From positions 5,712,965 to 5,776,964 of the forward strand of contig NZ_CP104011.1 of the NCBI RefSeq assembly GCF_025133575.1: DNA of 64,000 nucleotides. Direction: 5' to 3'. The stretch comes from Pseudomonas sp. GCEP-101. GTDB lineage: Bacteria > Pseudomonadota > Gammaproteobacteria > Pseudomonadales > Pseudomonadaceae. The notes below the pieces were generated by a model. That model was not told where the DNA came from and ran no database searches. It saw nothing but the letters and a program-made list of their open reading frames with translations. A program made the translations under genes and the position numbers. The stretch's first letter is position 1. Each line of letters starts with the position of its first letter. Positions 1-7,304 of this stretch are shown one piece after another.

Positions 1-601
1 CCACGTCGACCGGCGCCATGCCGCCGGCGATGCCGTTCATGCCGTAGAACAGGCTCTCGCCCCACTGCATGGCGTAGCGGCCCAGGCGCCCGGACACCGG
101 CATCTCGCCGATCTCGGTCTTGCCGAAGACGAAGGCATCCAGCAACTCGCCCTTGCGCCCGTGCAGGGTGCGGGTGTCGTCGGTGAACTCGTCGTAGTCC
201 ACCGAGTAGCTGTTGGCGCGGCTGGGGTCGTTGTTGTCGGTGCCACGGTTGTAGACGTCGTCGTACCAGGCCGCGCCGCTGACCCGCGCACCGACGTTGC
301 CGTAGGTGATGTCCAGCTCGGAGAGCAGGTCCAGGCGGTTGGAGATCAGGCCCTTGTCGAAGTTGCGGTCGCCATCGTCCAGGTTCAGCGCGGTCGAGCC
401 TTCGGTGAGCTTGCTGCTGGGGTCCTGGGTGCGCCAGGCGGCGCTGTACTTCAGGGTGTTGTCCCAGCGCGCCCGCAGGTCGGGGTTGCCGGTGTCGAAT
501 TCGAAGGCCTGGGCGTGGCTGGCGGCCAGGGCGAACAGCGCCAGGGTGAGGGGCTTGAGCGGCGGCAGCGGCCGCGCGGTTGCACGCGTGCGAGTCAACA
601 T
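1..601 (-). CDS. DUF1302 family outer-membrane-type protein (partial, C-terminus off the window)
   Basis: Reads leftward from ATG at 601 without a stop to the window edge, giving about 200 residues. Residues 1-32 form a basic, then hydrophobic, Ala-rich signal peptide ending near AQA. The mature part starts FEFDTGNPDLRARWDNT, followed by KYSAAWR and several SNRLDLLSELD-like amphipathic strands typical of DUF1302 proteins, which are predicted outer-membrane barrels. They are usually found with catabolic genes for hydrophobic compounds, often beside a DUF1329 gene. It follows the monooxygenase gene by 89 bp on the same strand, so it is probably the last visible gene of that unit and may help substrate entry. 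Family assignment is from the N-terminus only. Confidence 0.75.
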   Translation of the reverse strand, partial: MLTRTRATARPLPPLKPLTLALFALAASHAQAFEFDTGNPDLRARWDNTLKYSAAWRTQDPSSKLTEGSTALNLDDGDRNFDKGLISNRLDLLSELDITYGNVGARVSGAAWYDDVYNRGTDNNDPSRANSYSVDYDEFTDDTRTLHGRKGELLDAFVFGKTEIGEMPVSGRLGRYAMQWGESLFYGMNGIAGGMAPVDV

Positions 602-690
602 CGGGGTTTCCTCTTTCTTGTTCTTGTGCGTCGGTGTTGGCGGTGGTGAGCCGTGGCGCGCCGTCAAGGCAGGGCGCGCCGGGCACGGGA

Positions 691-1815
691 TCAGATGGGG
701 CGCGCGGTGACCTCCAGCATCTGCTTGACCAGGCCGATGCGGTCGAAGGTCGGGTCGCGCTGGATCTCCTTCTCGCCGGCCAGCAGGGACATCTCGCTGA
801 TGTATCTGCAGCGTTCGAAGCGGCGGCCCATGAAGCGCCGCAGCTGGTCGTCGAGATCGCCGCCGGCGGTCAGTTCCTCGGCCAGCACCACGGCATCCTC
901 GATGGCCATGCCGGCGCCCTGCCCCAGGTGCGGCGTGGTGGCGTGGGCGGCATCGCCGATCAGCAGCACGCGGCCGCGGTACCAGGGTTCATCGACGAAC
1001 ACGGCTTCCAGCGGCTTGTAGACGACCTCGGCGCTGTCGCCGATCTGCCCGCGCAGCTCGCCGATCAGCCCGCCGAAACCGGCCAGGCGCTCGCGCAGGC
1101 CGTCAGCCAGGCTGGCCGGGTCCATCCAGGGGTTGCCCGGTTCGTGGGAGGTGGTGAAGAGGTACATCAGGTCATCGGCCAGCGGCACCAGCCCGGCGTT
1201 GCCGGCCGGCCCCTGGTAGTTGGCCAGGTGGTCGATGCCGGCGGCGCGCGGGAAGTTGTGGCGCCACACCGACTGGCCGGTGAAACGCGGCTGGTATTTA
1301 TCGCCGAAGAGCAGGCCACGGACCCGCGAGAACAGGCCGTCGGCGCCGGCCACCAGCGCGTAGCGGCCCTGGCTGCCATCGCTGAAGAGCACGTCGACGC
1401 CGCTGGCGTCCTGCTCCAGGCTTTCCACCGAGGTGCCCAGGCGTACCTGGGTGCCCAGCTCGATGGCGGTTTCGCTCAGCACCTTGTGCAGGGCGCGGCG
1501 GGAGATGCCGACGTTGGCCGGATACTGCGGGCCGGCCAGGCGCTGGCCGGGAATGCGCGCCAGCTGTTCACCGTGGGTGGTGTAGATGGCGACGTCCTCG
1601 AAGGCGTAGGCGGCGTCCAGGTAGGCGTCGAGCAGGCCGAGGCGGTGCATCTCGCGCACCACGTTGCTCTGCTGGATGATGCCGACGCCGTAGACCGTCC
1701 ACTGCGTCTTCAGCTCGACCAGGTCGACCGCGATTCCCTTGCGGCGCAGGGCGATGGCGGCGCACAGCCCACCAATCCCGCCGCCGACGATCAGCACGTT
1801 GCTCACAGTATTCAT
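691..1815 (-). CDS. FAD-dependent aromatic-ring hydroxylase (group A flavoprotein monooxygenase)
   Basis: 374 aa. Predicted NAD(P)H- and O2-dependent hydroxylation of an aromatic ring, preparing it for cleavage. Three landmarks of the class are visible: the FAD Rossmann motif GGGIGG at residues 11-16, the DG motif at 159-160 (AGADGLFSRVR) and the GD motif at 287-307 (GDAAHATTPHLGQGAGMAIED). Length is normal. The reading frame extends upstream to a GTG at 1827, but ATG at 1815 has GAGAG about 5 nt ahead and is preferred. It has its own nod-box-like site 96-141 bp upstream. It lies after the dioxygenase and Rieske genes, the order of fdeC-fdeD-fdeE in flavonoid catabolism as I recall it. A salicylate or hydroxynicotinate hydroxylase cannot be excluded from sequence alone. 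Confidence 0.85.
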   Translation of the reverse strand: MNTVSNVLIVGGGIGGLCAAIALRRKGIAVDLVELKTQWTVYGVGIIQQSNVVREMHRLGLLDAYLDAAYAFEDVAIYTTHGEQLARIPGQRLAGPQYPANVGISRRALHKVLSETAIELGTQVRLGTSVESLEQDASGVDVLFSDGSQGRYALVAGADGLFSRVRGLLFGDKYQPRFTGQSVWRHNFPRAAGIDHLANYQGPAGNAGLVPLADDLMYLFTTSHEPGNPWMDPASLADGLRERLAGFGGLIGELRGQIGDSAEVVYKPLEAVFVDEPWYRGRVLLIGDAAHATTPHLGQGAGMAIEDAVVLAEELTAGGDLDDQLRRFMGRRFERCRYISEMSLLAGEKEIQRDPTFDRIGLVKQMLEVTARPI

Positions 1816-1910
1816 GGCATCTCTCACGTCTTGTTCTTGTTGTCCGCCCCGCGCTGCGCGGCGGCCGTTGTGTGTGCCCGTGGCACAGCTTCCCGGCGGT
1901 GCCGGGCTTT

Positions 1911-1956
1911 GACTAATCGAGTCCGCGGATGCGACCTATCGCGCGGCGCGATACCT
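1911..1956 (-). promoter_or_regulatory. Nod-box-like operator A (monooxygenase promoter)
   Basis: In gene orientation the site reads ATC-N9-GAT-N7-ATC-N9-GAT with no mismatch to that skeleton. The promoter-distal half contains a perfect 17-bp palindrome on the plus strand at 1937-1953, TATCGCGCGGCGCGATA. The site ends at the Rieske gene stop codon (1956-1958) and lies 96-141 bp upstream of the monooxygenase ATG. It matches the LysR T-N11-A rule twice. Function as a binding site for the nearby NodD-like regulators is inferred. Confidence 0.7.
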
Positions 1957-2303
1957 CAGGCGTGCAGTTGCGCCAGCGGCAATAGCAGCCAGCCGTCCGC
2001 TTCGCGGTGTTGCAGCGCCGGCAGCACCTCGCCGCGGCAGGGGCCGTGCACGCAGGCGCCGTCCTCCGGCCGGAAGCGCGCGCCGTGGGCGTAGCAGATG
2101 ACCCACTGGCCGTCGGCGCTGAGGAAGCGGTCCTTGCGGTACTCCAGCGGCACCGACAGGTGCGGGCAGCGGTTGCGGTACACGCGCACCCGCCCCTGGT
2201 GGCGGAGGGCGAACAGGCTGTCCGCGCCCCTGCCCTGCGGGTCGAAGCCGCGCGACTGCCCCTCGCCCAGCTCGTCGAGCCGGCACAGCGCCACGCACTC
2301 CAC
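1956..2303 (-). CDS. Rieske-type [2Fe-2S] ferredoxin
   Basis: 115 aa. Rieske ligands are visible as C46-P-H48 and C70-Y-A-H73, separated by 21 residues, a little longer than in typical Rieske ferredoxins. No oxygenase catalytic domain is present, so this is a stand-alone electron carrier. Start is GTG at 2303, only 3 bp after the dioxygenase stop, so the two are surely co-transcribed and probably translationally coupled. The likely job is electron delivery to, or reductive reactivation of, the neighbouring dioxygenase or monooxygenase. Its position between those two genes matches the small Rieske gene of flavonoid (fde) operons. Confidence 0.85.
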   Translation of the reverse strand: MECVALCRLDELGEGQSRGFDPQGRGADSLFALRHQGRVRVYRNRCPHLSVPLEYRKDRFLSADGQWVICYAHGARFRPEDGACVHGPCRGEVLPALQHREADGWLLLPLAQLHA

Positions 2304-2306
2304 GGC

Positions 2307-3248
2307 TCAGCCCTGCTTGGGCGGCGGGCCGCTCGGCGCCCACTTCTCCCGCGAGGTGAAGAGGAACAGCTGCGAGTTGTCCGCCGACATCGGCGCCTGG
2401 CGCTCGGCCCAGGCGTCGTCGTGCTTGTCCATGTCGGCGTCGTACTCGATGTGGCAGCCCAGCGGGCTGTTGAAGTACCAGAACCAGTTGGAACCCAGCA
2501 GGTGGCGGCCGGGGCCCCAGAAGCTGGTCCAGCCCTTGTGCTGGAAGCGCGTGCCGGCCAGCAGTACCTCGGTGCCGCTGCCCAGGTGGAAGGTGAAGTG
2601 CTCGCAGCCCTGCATGTGCGGCGGGGTCTGGATCATGAACAGGCAGTGGTGGTCGTCCATGCCGGCGCTGCGCATGAAGGGCCCGACGCCGACGAAGCGG
2701 TCGGTGGTGACGAAGCCCAGGCGGTCGCGGTAGAAGGCCTCGCCCTTGGCGGCGTCGGGCACGAAGTACACGACGTGGGACAGGGTGCGCGGCAGCGCCG
2801 GCATGTCCGGTGTGATGCCCAGCTGGTTGAGCGGGCGCTGCGGCGCGCTGCCGGGGGCGTTGGTGAGGTCGGCCGGGGCCTCGAAGGCGCGGCGCCAGGA
2901 GACCTGGAAGGCAATGGCGAAGCCCAGGTCATCGACAGTGTGCAGCGTGCCGTTGTCGTCGCGATGCACCGCGCGGTCGCGTCCCAGTTCGTCGGCGATG
3001 GCTTCCAGGTCCGCGGTCGAGGCCACGCCGTAGACGGTCTCGCGCAGCGACGGGGTCGGCCCGAGCGGCGGCGGCAGGCTCGGGTCGTCGCCACGGCGGA
3101 TGACGATGGCGGTGCCGTCCAGGGCCTCGAAGCGGCCGCCGTCGGCGTCCAGTTGGGCGGCCGTGAGGCCGTAGTCACGCAGGCAATCGGCACAGGCCTG
3201 GATATCGTCGACGCCGAACACCAGCGCGTCGAGTCCAAGAATGTTCAT
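2307..3248 (-). CDS. VOC-family extradiol-type ring-cleavage dioxygenase
   Basis: 313 aa, made of two glyoxalase/bleomycin-resistance modules (about 1-120 and 152-300), as in type I extradiol dioxygenases. The three metal ligands expected in the second module are visible: H158 (SHVVYF), H217 (EHFTFH) and E268 (CHIEYD). Predicted Fe(II)- or Mn(II)-dependent meta-cleavage of a dihydroxylated ring made by the flavoprotein hydroxylase. ATG at 3248 is preceded by GGAGTGGTAGCC and is chosen over the upstream extension of the frame to 3446. First gene of the left-going unit, with a nod-box-like site 118-163 bp upstream, divergent from a NodD-like regulator. The substrate is inferred to be a polyphenol or flavonoid. 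Confidence 0.82.
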   Translation of the reverse strand: MNILGLDALVFGVDDIQACADCLRDYGLTAAQLDADGGRFEALDGTAIVIRRGDDPSLPPPLGPTPSLRETVYGVASTADLEAIADELGRDRAVHRDDNGTLHTVDDLGFAIAFQVSWRRAFEAPADLTNAPGSAPQRPLNQLGITPDMPALPRTLSHVVYFVPDAAKGEAFYRDRLGFVTTDRFVGVGPFMRSAGMDDHHCLFMIQTPPHMQGCEHFTFHLGSGTEVLLAGTRFQHKGWTSFWGPGRHLLGSNWFWYFNSPLGCHIEYDADMDKHDDAWAERQAPMSADNSQLFLFTSREKWAPSGPPPKQG

Positions 3249-3365
3249 GGCTACCACTCCATTGAAATTATGATTCGGCGCCAGGCAGGGGGTCGCCGGT
3301 GGTGGGTCGCCGCGGCTCGTCGGCCGCTCGACTGGAGCGCAGGTTGAGGGCACGCCCGGCGCGCT

Positions 3366-3411
3366 GACCAATCGCATGTGGGGATGCGAGGCATCGGCAA
3401 TCGCGATACCT
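3366..3411 (-). promoter_or_regulatory. Nod-box-like operator B (dioxygenase-Rieske promoter)
   Basis: In gene orientation: GGT-ATC-GCGATTGCC-GAT-GCCTCGC-ATC-CCCACATGC-GAT-TGG. Both ATC-N9-GAT elements are exact and 7 bp apart, the geometry of rhizobial nod boxes. It lies in the divergent region between the dioxygenase gene and the LysR gene at 3531. Confidence 0.75.
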
Positions 3412-3490
3412 GCCCGGCGGCCCATGACGCGGGGCGTTAGCCGCACAGCGGCGGCGAAGTGGTATTGACGTAGCGGGAATGCAGCGGGAA

Positions 3491-3499
3491 GGTATCGCG
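3491..3499 (+). promoter_or_regulatory. Half-site of the nod-box-like operator before the LysR gene
   Basis: GGTATCGCG, identical to the first half-arm of the operators upstream of the catabolic genes, lies 32 bp before the LysR start codon in the same orientation. The second GAT and the downstream element are absent. It could serve weak autoregulation. A short match like this could also be chance. Confidence 0.35.
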
Positions 3500-3530
3500 A
3501 AAATAACTACAAGAACCGTGAGCCATCGCC

Positions 3531-4469
3531 ATGCGTTTTCACCACCTGGACCTGAACCTGCTGGTGGCGCTGGATGTGCTGCTCGAAGAGCAGAACATCA
3601 CCCGTGCCGCCGAACGCCTGCACATGACCCAGTCGGCCACCAGCGGCGTGCTGGGGCGCCTGCGCACCTTCTTCGAGGACGAACTGCTGGTGCAGGTCGG
3701 GCGCAAGATGCAGCCCACGCCCTACGCCCTGGAACTGGCCACCCCGGTGCGCGAAGTGCTGCTGACGATCCGCTCCTCGATCACCGCCAAGCCGGTGTTC
3801 GACCCATCCACCAGCAAGCGCCACTTCCGCCTGGTGACCTCGGACTACCTGATCAGCGTGCTGTTCGCCCAGGTCATCCAGAAGATCCACCAGGAGGCGC
3901 CCCACATCACCTTCGAGATGGTCAGCCCCGGCGACAACAGCGCCGAGCTGCTGATGCGCGGCGAGGTGGACATGATGATCGTGCCCGAGCGCTACATCAT
4001 CGACGGCCATCCGGCGCAGCTGCTGTTCGAGGAGGACCACGTCTGCGTGGTCTGGCGCGACAACCCGGCGGTGGGCGACGCCCTGACCCTGGAGCAGTAC
4101 ATGCAGATGGGCCACATCTCGGTGGGCTTCGGGCGCAACCGGCACCTGAGCATCGAGGACTGGTTCATGAGCCAGTACGGCTTCAACCGCCGCCTGGAAG
4201 TGATCACCAACGACTTCAACACCCTGCCGCAACTGCTGGTGGGCACCCAGCGCGTGGCCACCATGCACCGCCGCCTCGCCGAGCTGTACGCCCACTACCT
4301 GCCGCTGCGCATCCTGCCGCCGCCGGTGAAGATCCCGGTGATGCGCGAGTTCATGCTCTGGCACCGCAGCATGGAGGGCGACCCGATGCACCGCTGGCTG
4401 CGCGAGCGCATCCGCGCCTTCATCCAGAGCGTCGACCAGCAGCCGGACACCCTGCGCGCCTCCGCCTGA
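3531..4469 (+). CDS. NodD-like LysR-family transcriptional regulator 1
   Basis: 312 aa. The N-terminus MRFHHLDLNLLVALDVLLEE and the helix-turn-helix ITRAAERLHMTQSATSGVLGRLR (about 23-45) belong to the NodD/NahR/FdeR subgroup of LysR regulators, many of which sense aromatic or flavonoid inducers. The effector domain covers about 90-300. It is divergent from the dioxygenase unit and upstream of the C-C hydrolase gene. The repeated ATC-N9-GAT sites around it fit the T-N11-A rule and the nod-box layout bound by NodD, so it is the first candidate regulator. Its HTH is nearly the same as that of the second LysR at 9085-10032. Confidence 0.88.
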   Translation: MRFHHLDLNLLVALDVLLEEQNITRAAERLHMTQSATSGVLGRLRTFFEDELLVQVGRKMQPTPYALELATPVREVLLTIRSSITAKPVFDPSTSKRHFRLVTSDYLISVLFAQVIQKIHQEAPHITFEMVSPGDNSAELLMRGEVDMMIVPERYIIDGHPAQLLFEEDHVCVVWRDNPAVGDALTLEQYMQMGHISVGFGRNRHLSIEDWFMSQYGFNRRLEVITNDFNTLPQLLVGTQRVATMHRRLAELYAHYLPLRILPPPVKIPVMREFMLWHRSMEGDPMHRWLRERIRAFIQSVDQQPDTLRASA

Positions 4470-4504
4470 GCCGGCCATCGCCCCGGCCGCCGCAACGGCG
4501 CCGG

Positions 4505-4549
4505 GGCATCGCGTTTCACGATACCTCGCATCCCCACTCGCGATTGGCC
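4505..4549 (+). promoter_or_regulatory. Nod-box-like operator C (C-C hydrolase promoter)
   Basis: ATC-GCGTTTCAC-GAT-ACCTCGC-ATC-CCCACTCGC-GAT-TGG: two exact ATC-N9-GAT elements 7 bp apart. The central block CCTCGCATCCCCAC is identical to that of operator B. It lies 101-145 bp upstream of the hydrolase ATG and 35 bp after the LysR stop, showing that the hydrolase has its own inducible promoter. Confidence 0.75.
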
Positions 4550-4649
4550 GCGCCCCGCCCGGCCTGCGTACCTTCCCTGCGAACCGCGCCCTGCGTGCCT
4601 GCCGCTGTTTCCGGGCGCCGGCCTCAACGACCGCAGAAGGACAAGAAGA

Positions 4650-5807
4650 ATGTTCCGTTACTTCCCCACCAATTACGTCTGGAATCTCTCGGTGGACCTA
4701 GCCATCGAGATGGGCGCCCGCCTGGGCGAGATCGAGGAAATGTGCGCCCCGCTGCAGGAGGCCGCCCAGCAGCCCGATGCCGCCGGCACCCGGGCCTTCC
4801 GCGAGACCTGGGCGACAATGGCCGACAAGCTCTGCGGCCTCGCCGAGGAAGACGAAGCCGCCGGCCGCCGCCTTTCCGCTGGCGAGAAGTACAACCGCGC
4901 CGCCACCTACTACCTCACCTGCGAACGCCTGCAGGCCCACGGCGCGCCGGGCCGCGAGGCGCTGTACCGGCGCTTCCTCGAGACCTTCGCCCGTGGCATC
5001 GACCTGGCGAAGGAAAACTGCGAGCGGGTGGAAATCCCCTACGAGGGCAAGCACCTCTCCGGCCTGCTGGTGCGCGCCGAGTGCGTCGACGGCCCGGCGC
5101 CGCTGCTGGTGCAGGTCAACGGCCTGGACTCGACCAAGGAGATGAAATACCGCGTCGGCCTGCCGGCCTGGCTGGCCAGGCGCGGCGTGTCCTCGCTGAT
5201 CATCGACCAGCCCGGCACCGGCGAGGCGCTGCGCCTGCACGGCCTGACCGCGCGCTACGACAGCGAGCACTGGGCCAGCCGCGTGGTGGACTGGCTGGAG
5301 ACCCGCGTGGACGTCGACCCCAAGCGCATCGGCCTGGAAGGCGTGTCCCTCGGCGGCTACTACTGCCCGCGCGCGGTGGCCTTCGAGCCACGCTTCGCCT
5401 GCGGTGTGGTATGGGGCGCCAACCACGACTGGCGCGACGTGCAGAAGCGCCGCCTGGAGAAGGAAGGCAACTTCCCGGTGCCGCACTACTGGGCGCACGT
5501 GCAGTGGGTCTGGGGGGCGAAGGACATGGACGAGTTCATGGCGATCGCCGAGAACGTGCACCTGGATGGCGTGCTGGACCGCATCCGCGTGCCCTTCCTG
5601 GTCACCCACGGCGAGAAGGACTCGCAGATCCCGCTCAAATGGGCGCACCGCACCTACGAACAGCTGGTGAACAGCCCCAGGCGCGAGCTGAAGATCTTCA
5701 CCGAACGCGAGGGCGGCGTGCAGCATTCGAGCTTCGACAACAGCATCAACGCCGGCCACTACATCGCCGACTGGGTCGCCGAAACCCTGGGCGGCCGTAC
5801 CGCCTGA
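4650..5807 (+). CDS. Alpha/beta hydrolase of the 2,6-dihydroxypseudooxynicotine hydrolase type (C-C bond hydrolase)
   Basis: 385 aa. An N-terminal helical region (about 1-125) precedes an alpha/beta hydrolase core, the layout of the C-C hydrolase of nicotine catabolism and of FrsA-like proteins. Catalytic residues visible: nucleophile S233 in GVSLGGYY, acid D324 in HGEKDSQIP and base H359 in GGVQHSSFD. In this pathway it would split a ketone or ring-cleavage product into two acids. ATG at 4650 has GAAGGACAAGAAGA ahead. It has its own nod-box-like promoter (4505-4549) and is followed by a terminator at 5866. The substrate is unknown. Ester hydrolysis remains possible. Confidence 0.8.
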   Translation: MFRYFPTNYVWNLSVDLAIEMGARLGEIEEMCAPLQEAAQQPDAAGTRAFRETWATMADKLCGLAEEDEAAGRRLSAGEKYNRAATYYLTCERLQAHGAPGREALYRRFLETFARGIDLAKENCERVEIPYEGKHLSGLLVRAECVDGPAPLLVQVNGLDSTKEMKYRVGLPAWLARRGVSSLIIDQPGTGEALRLHGLTARYDSEHWASRVVDWLETRVDVDPKRIGLEGVSLGGYYCPRAVAFEPRFACGVVWGANHDWRDVQKRRLEKEGNFPVPHYWAHVQWVWGAKDMDEFMAIAENVHLDGVLDRIRVPFLVTHGEKDSQIPLKWAHRTYEQLVNSPRRELKIFTEREGGVQHSSFDNSINAGHYIADWVAETLGGRTA

Positions 5808-5865
5808 CATCCCTTGCGCCGCTGCCAGCGGCGCTGCTCCCGCGGGGTGTCGGCCCCGCCCTCCC

Positions 5866-5895
5866 ACGGCGCCCACCGGCGCCGTTTTCTTGCTG
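5866..5895 (+). terminator. Rho-independent terminator after the C-C hydrolase gene
   Basis: Stem ACGGCGCC / GGCGCCGT (8 bp) with loop CACC, followed by TTTCTTGC. It lies 59 bp after the hydrolase stop, on the edge of the repeat block that follows. Confidence 0.6.
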
Positions 5896-5924
5896 CTCGC
5901 TCCCCTGCAGGAGCGCCCCATGGG

Positions 5925-6625
5925 CGCGATCGCGGGCATGGCCCGCTCCTACAGTTGGCGCCGACGCTGCCCTGTAGGAGCTGGCCACGCCTGCGACGGC
6001 CCTGGCACCGAACCATCACGGACGCAGCCCGCCTTCGCCCCACGCCACCCAGGCCATGGGCGTAGGAGCGGACTCCGTCCGCGATGGCTGACCGGCAGAA
6101 GCGGCGCCAGGCGAGGCATTCGAGCGCGCGGACCCTGTCCGCGGATCGCGGGCATGGCCCGCTCCTACAATTGGCGCCGACGCTGCCCTGTAGGAGCTGG
6201 CCACGCCTGCGACGGCCCTGGCACCGAACCATCGCAGACGCAGCCCGCCTTCGCCCCACGCCACCCAGGCCATAGGCTTAGGAGCGGACTCCGTCCGCGA
6301 TGGCTGACCGGCAGAAGCGGCGCCAGGCAAGGCATTCGAGCGCTTCCGGGCGCGGAGGATGTCCGCGGATCGCGGGCATGGCCCGCTCCTGCAGTTGGCG
6401 CCGACGCTGCCCTGTAGGAGCTGGCCACGCCTGCGACGGCCCTGGAACCGAACCATCGCAGACGCAGCCCGCCTTCGCCCCACGCCACCCAGGCCATAGG
6501 CGTAGGAGCGGACTCCGTCCGCGATGGCTGACCGGCAGAAGCAGCGCCAGGCAAGGCATTCGAGCGCTTCCGGGCGCGGACGATGTCCGCGGATCGCGGG
6601 CATGGCCCGCTCCTGCAGATTCAGG
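5925..6625. repeat. Tandem array of 216-224-bp units containing REP-like sequences
   Basis: A unit of about 220 bp is repeated roughly three times. The word GGCATGGCCCGCTCCT recurs with its GCCC at 5941, 6157, 6381 and 6605 (spacings 216, 224, 224). Each unit carries GTAGGAGCTGGCCACGCC, a GACGGCCCTGGCACCGAACC block, GTAGGAGCGGACTCCGTCC and GATGGCTGACCGGCAGAAGC, so both orientations of a GTAGGAGCGG REP core occur. Several long frames cross it only because the unit lacks stops. No gene is supported between 5808 and 6630. Confidence 0.8.
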
Positions 6626-6630
6626 TCGGG

Positions 6631-7011
6631 TCAGGCAGGTGCGCGGGTGCCGTGGAACGACGCGATGCGCCAGCCCTTCTCGCCGTTCACCCACAGCTGC
6701 GTTGCAAAGCCCTCGGCACGCACCGGCTCGCCGCCGCCGCGCTTCTGCAGCAGGTTGCATTGCGGCCCGCTCATCAGCGCCAGGCCTTCGCCGAACAGGC
6801 GCACCCTCAGTTCGCCGCGCTCCACCGCCAGGTAGCGCACGGCAGCACGGGCATAATCGAGATACTGCGCCTTGTCCTGCACAAGGCCGGTGGTGTGCAC
6901 GTAGAGCAGATCGTCAGCGAACAGCTCATCCAGCCGCGCATGATCCTCCTCGACCAGCGCACGCTGGCGTTCGGCTTCCAGGTTCAGCAAAAGATCACGA
7001 ATGTCGTTCAT
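6631..7011 (-). CDS. SnoaL/NTF2-like protein (DUF4440 type)
   Basis: 126 aa, a single cone-shaped NTF2-like domain: MNDIRDLLLNLEAERQRAL, then LDELFADDLLYVHTTG and the C-terminal strand LWVNGEKGWRIASFHGTR. Members act as small isomerases, cyclases or dehydratases, or help other enzymes. No catalytic residue can be assigned here. ATG at 7011 has GGAAAG 8 bp ahead. It diverges from the amidohydrolase gene and has its own nod-box-like site, so it belongs to the catabolic regulon. A role in processing the ring-cleavage product is inference. Confidence 0.75.
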   Translation of the reverse strand: MNDIRDLLLNLEAERQRALVEEDHARLDELFADDLLYVHTTGLVQDKAQYLDYARAAVRYLAVERGELRVRLFGEGLALMSGPQCNLLQKRGGGEPVRAEGFATQLWVNGEKGWRIASFHGTRAPA

Positions 7012-7101
7012 GGGGGCTTTCCTTGGTGGTTGTGAGGCCTCAGTGGTTGTTGGGCCTTGGTGGTTGTTGAGCGGGCGCATCCTCGCCTCACCCACGGCCG
7101 G

Positions 7102-7147
7102 GGAAAAATCGCCGATCGCCATGCCAGGCATCGCCACTCCCGATACC
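7102..7147 (-). promoter_or_regulatory. Nod-box-like operator D (SnoaL-like gene promoter)
   Basis: In gene orientation: GGT-ATC-N9-GAT-GCCTGGC-ATG-N9-GAT. The spacing is identical to operators A-C, with one mismatch (ATG for the second ATC). It lies 91-136 bp upstream of the SnoaL-like ATG and back to back with operator E for the divergent amidohydrolase gene. Confidence 0.6.
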
Positions 7148-7201
7148 CCCCGGCGCCGTCGGACCGGCACCGGCAACGCCACGCACCGCGCGGCGTCCCC
7201 G

Positions 7202-7247
7202 CCTATCGACAGCATCGATGCCTGCCCATCGACAACATCTGATGGTC
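7202..7247 (+). promoter_or_regulatory. Degenerate nod-box-like operator E (amidohydrolase promoter)
   Basis: CCT-ATC-GACAGCATC-GAT-GCCTG matches the first ATC-N9-GAT element and the following GCCT exactly. The second element is one base out of register (8-bp spacer, ATC-N10-GAT). It lies 58-103 bp upstream of the amidohydrolase ATG. With operator D it fills most of the 293-bp divergent region 7012-7304. Confidence 0.5.
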
Positions 7248-7304
7248 CCCGCCGCCGCGCCACCCTAGCCTGCCGGCAAACAACAAGACGAGGAGAGTCC
7301 GTCC

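Noticed and set aside
3479..5977. 832-codon plus-strand frame spanning the LysR and hydrolase genes
   Set aside because: It runs through two real genes in another frame and consists of Arg/Pro/Gly-rich sequence.
5925..6625. Possible CRISPR array from regularly spaced repeats
   Set aside because: Units are about 220 bp, the whole unit is repeated including the would-be spacers, and no cas gene is near.
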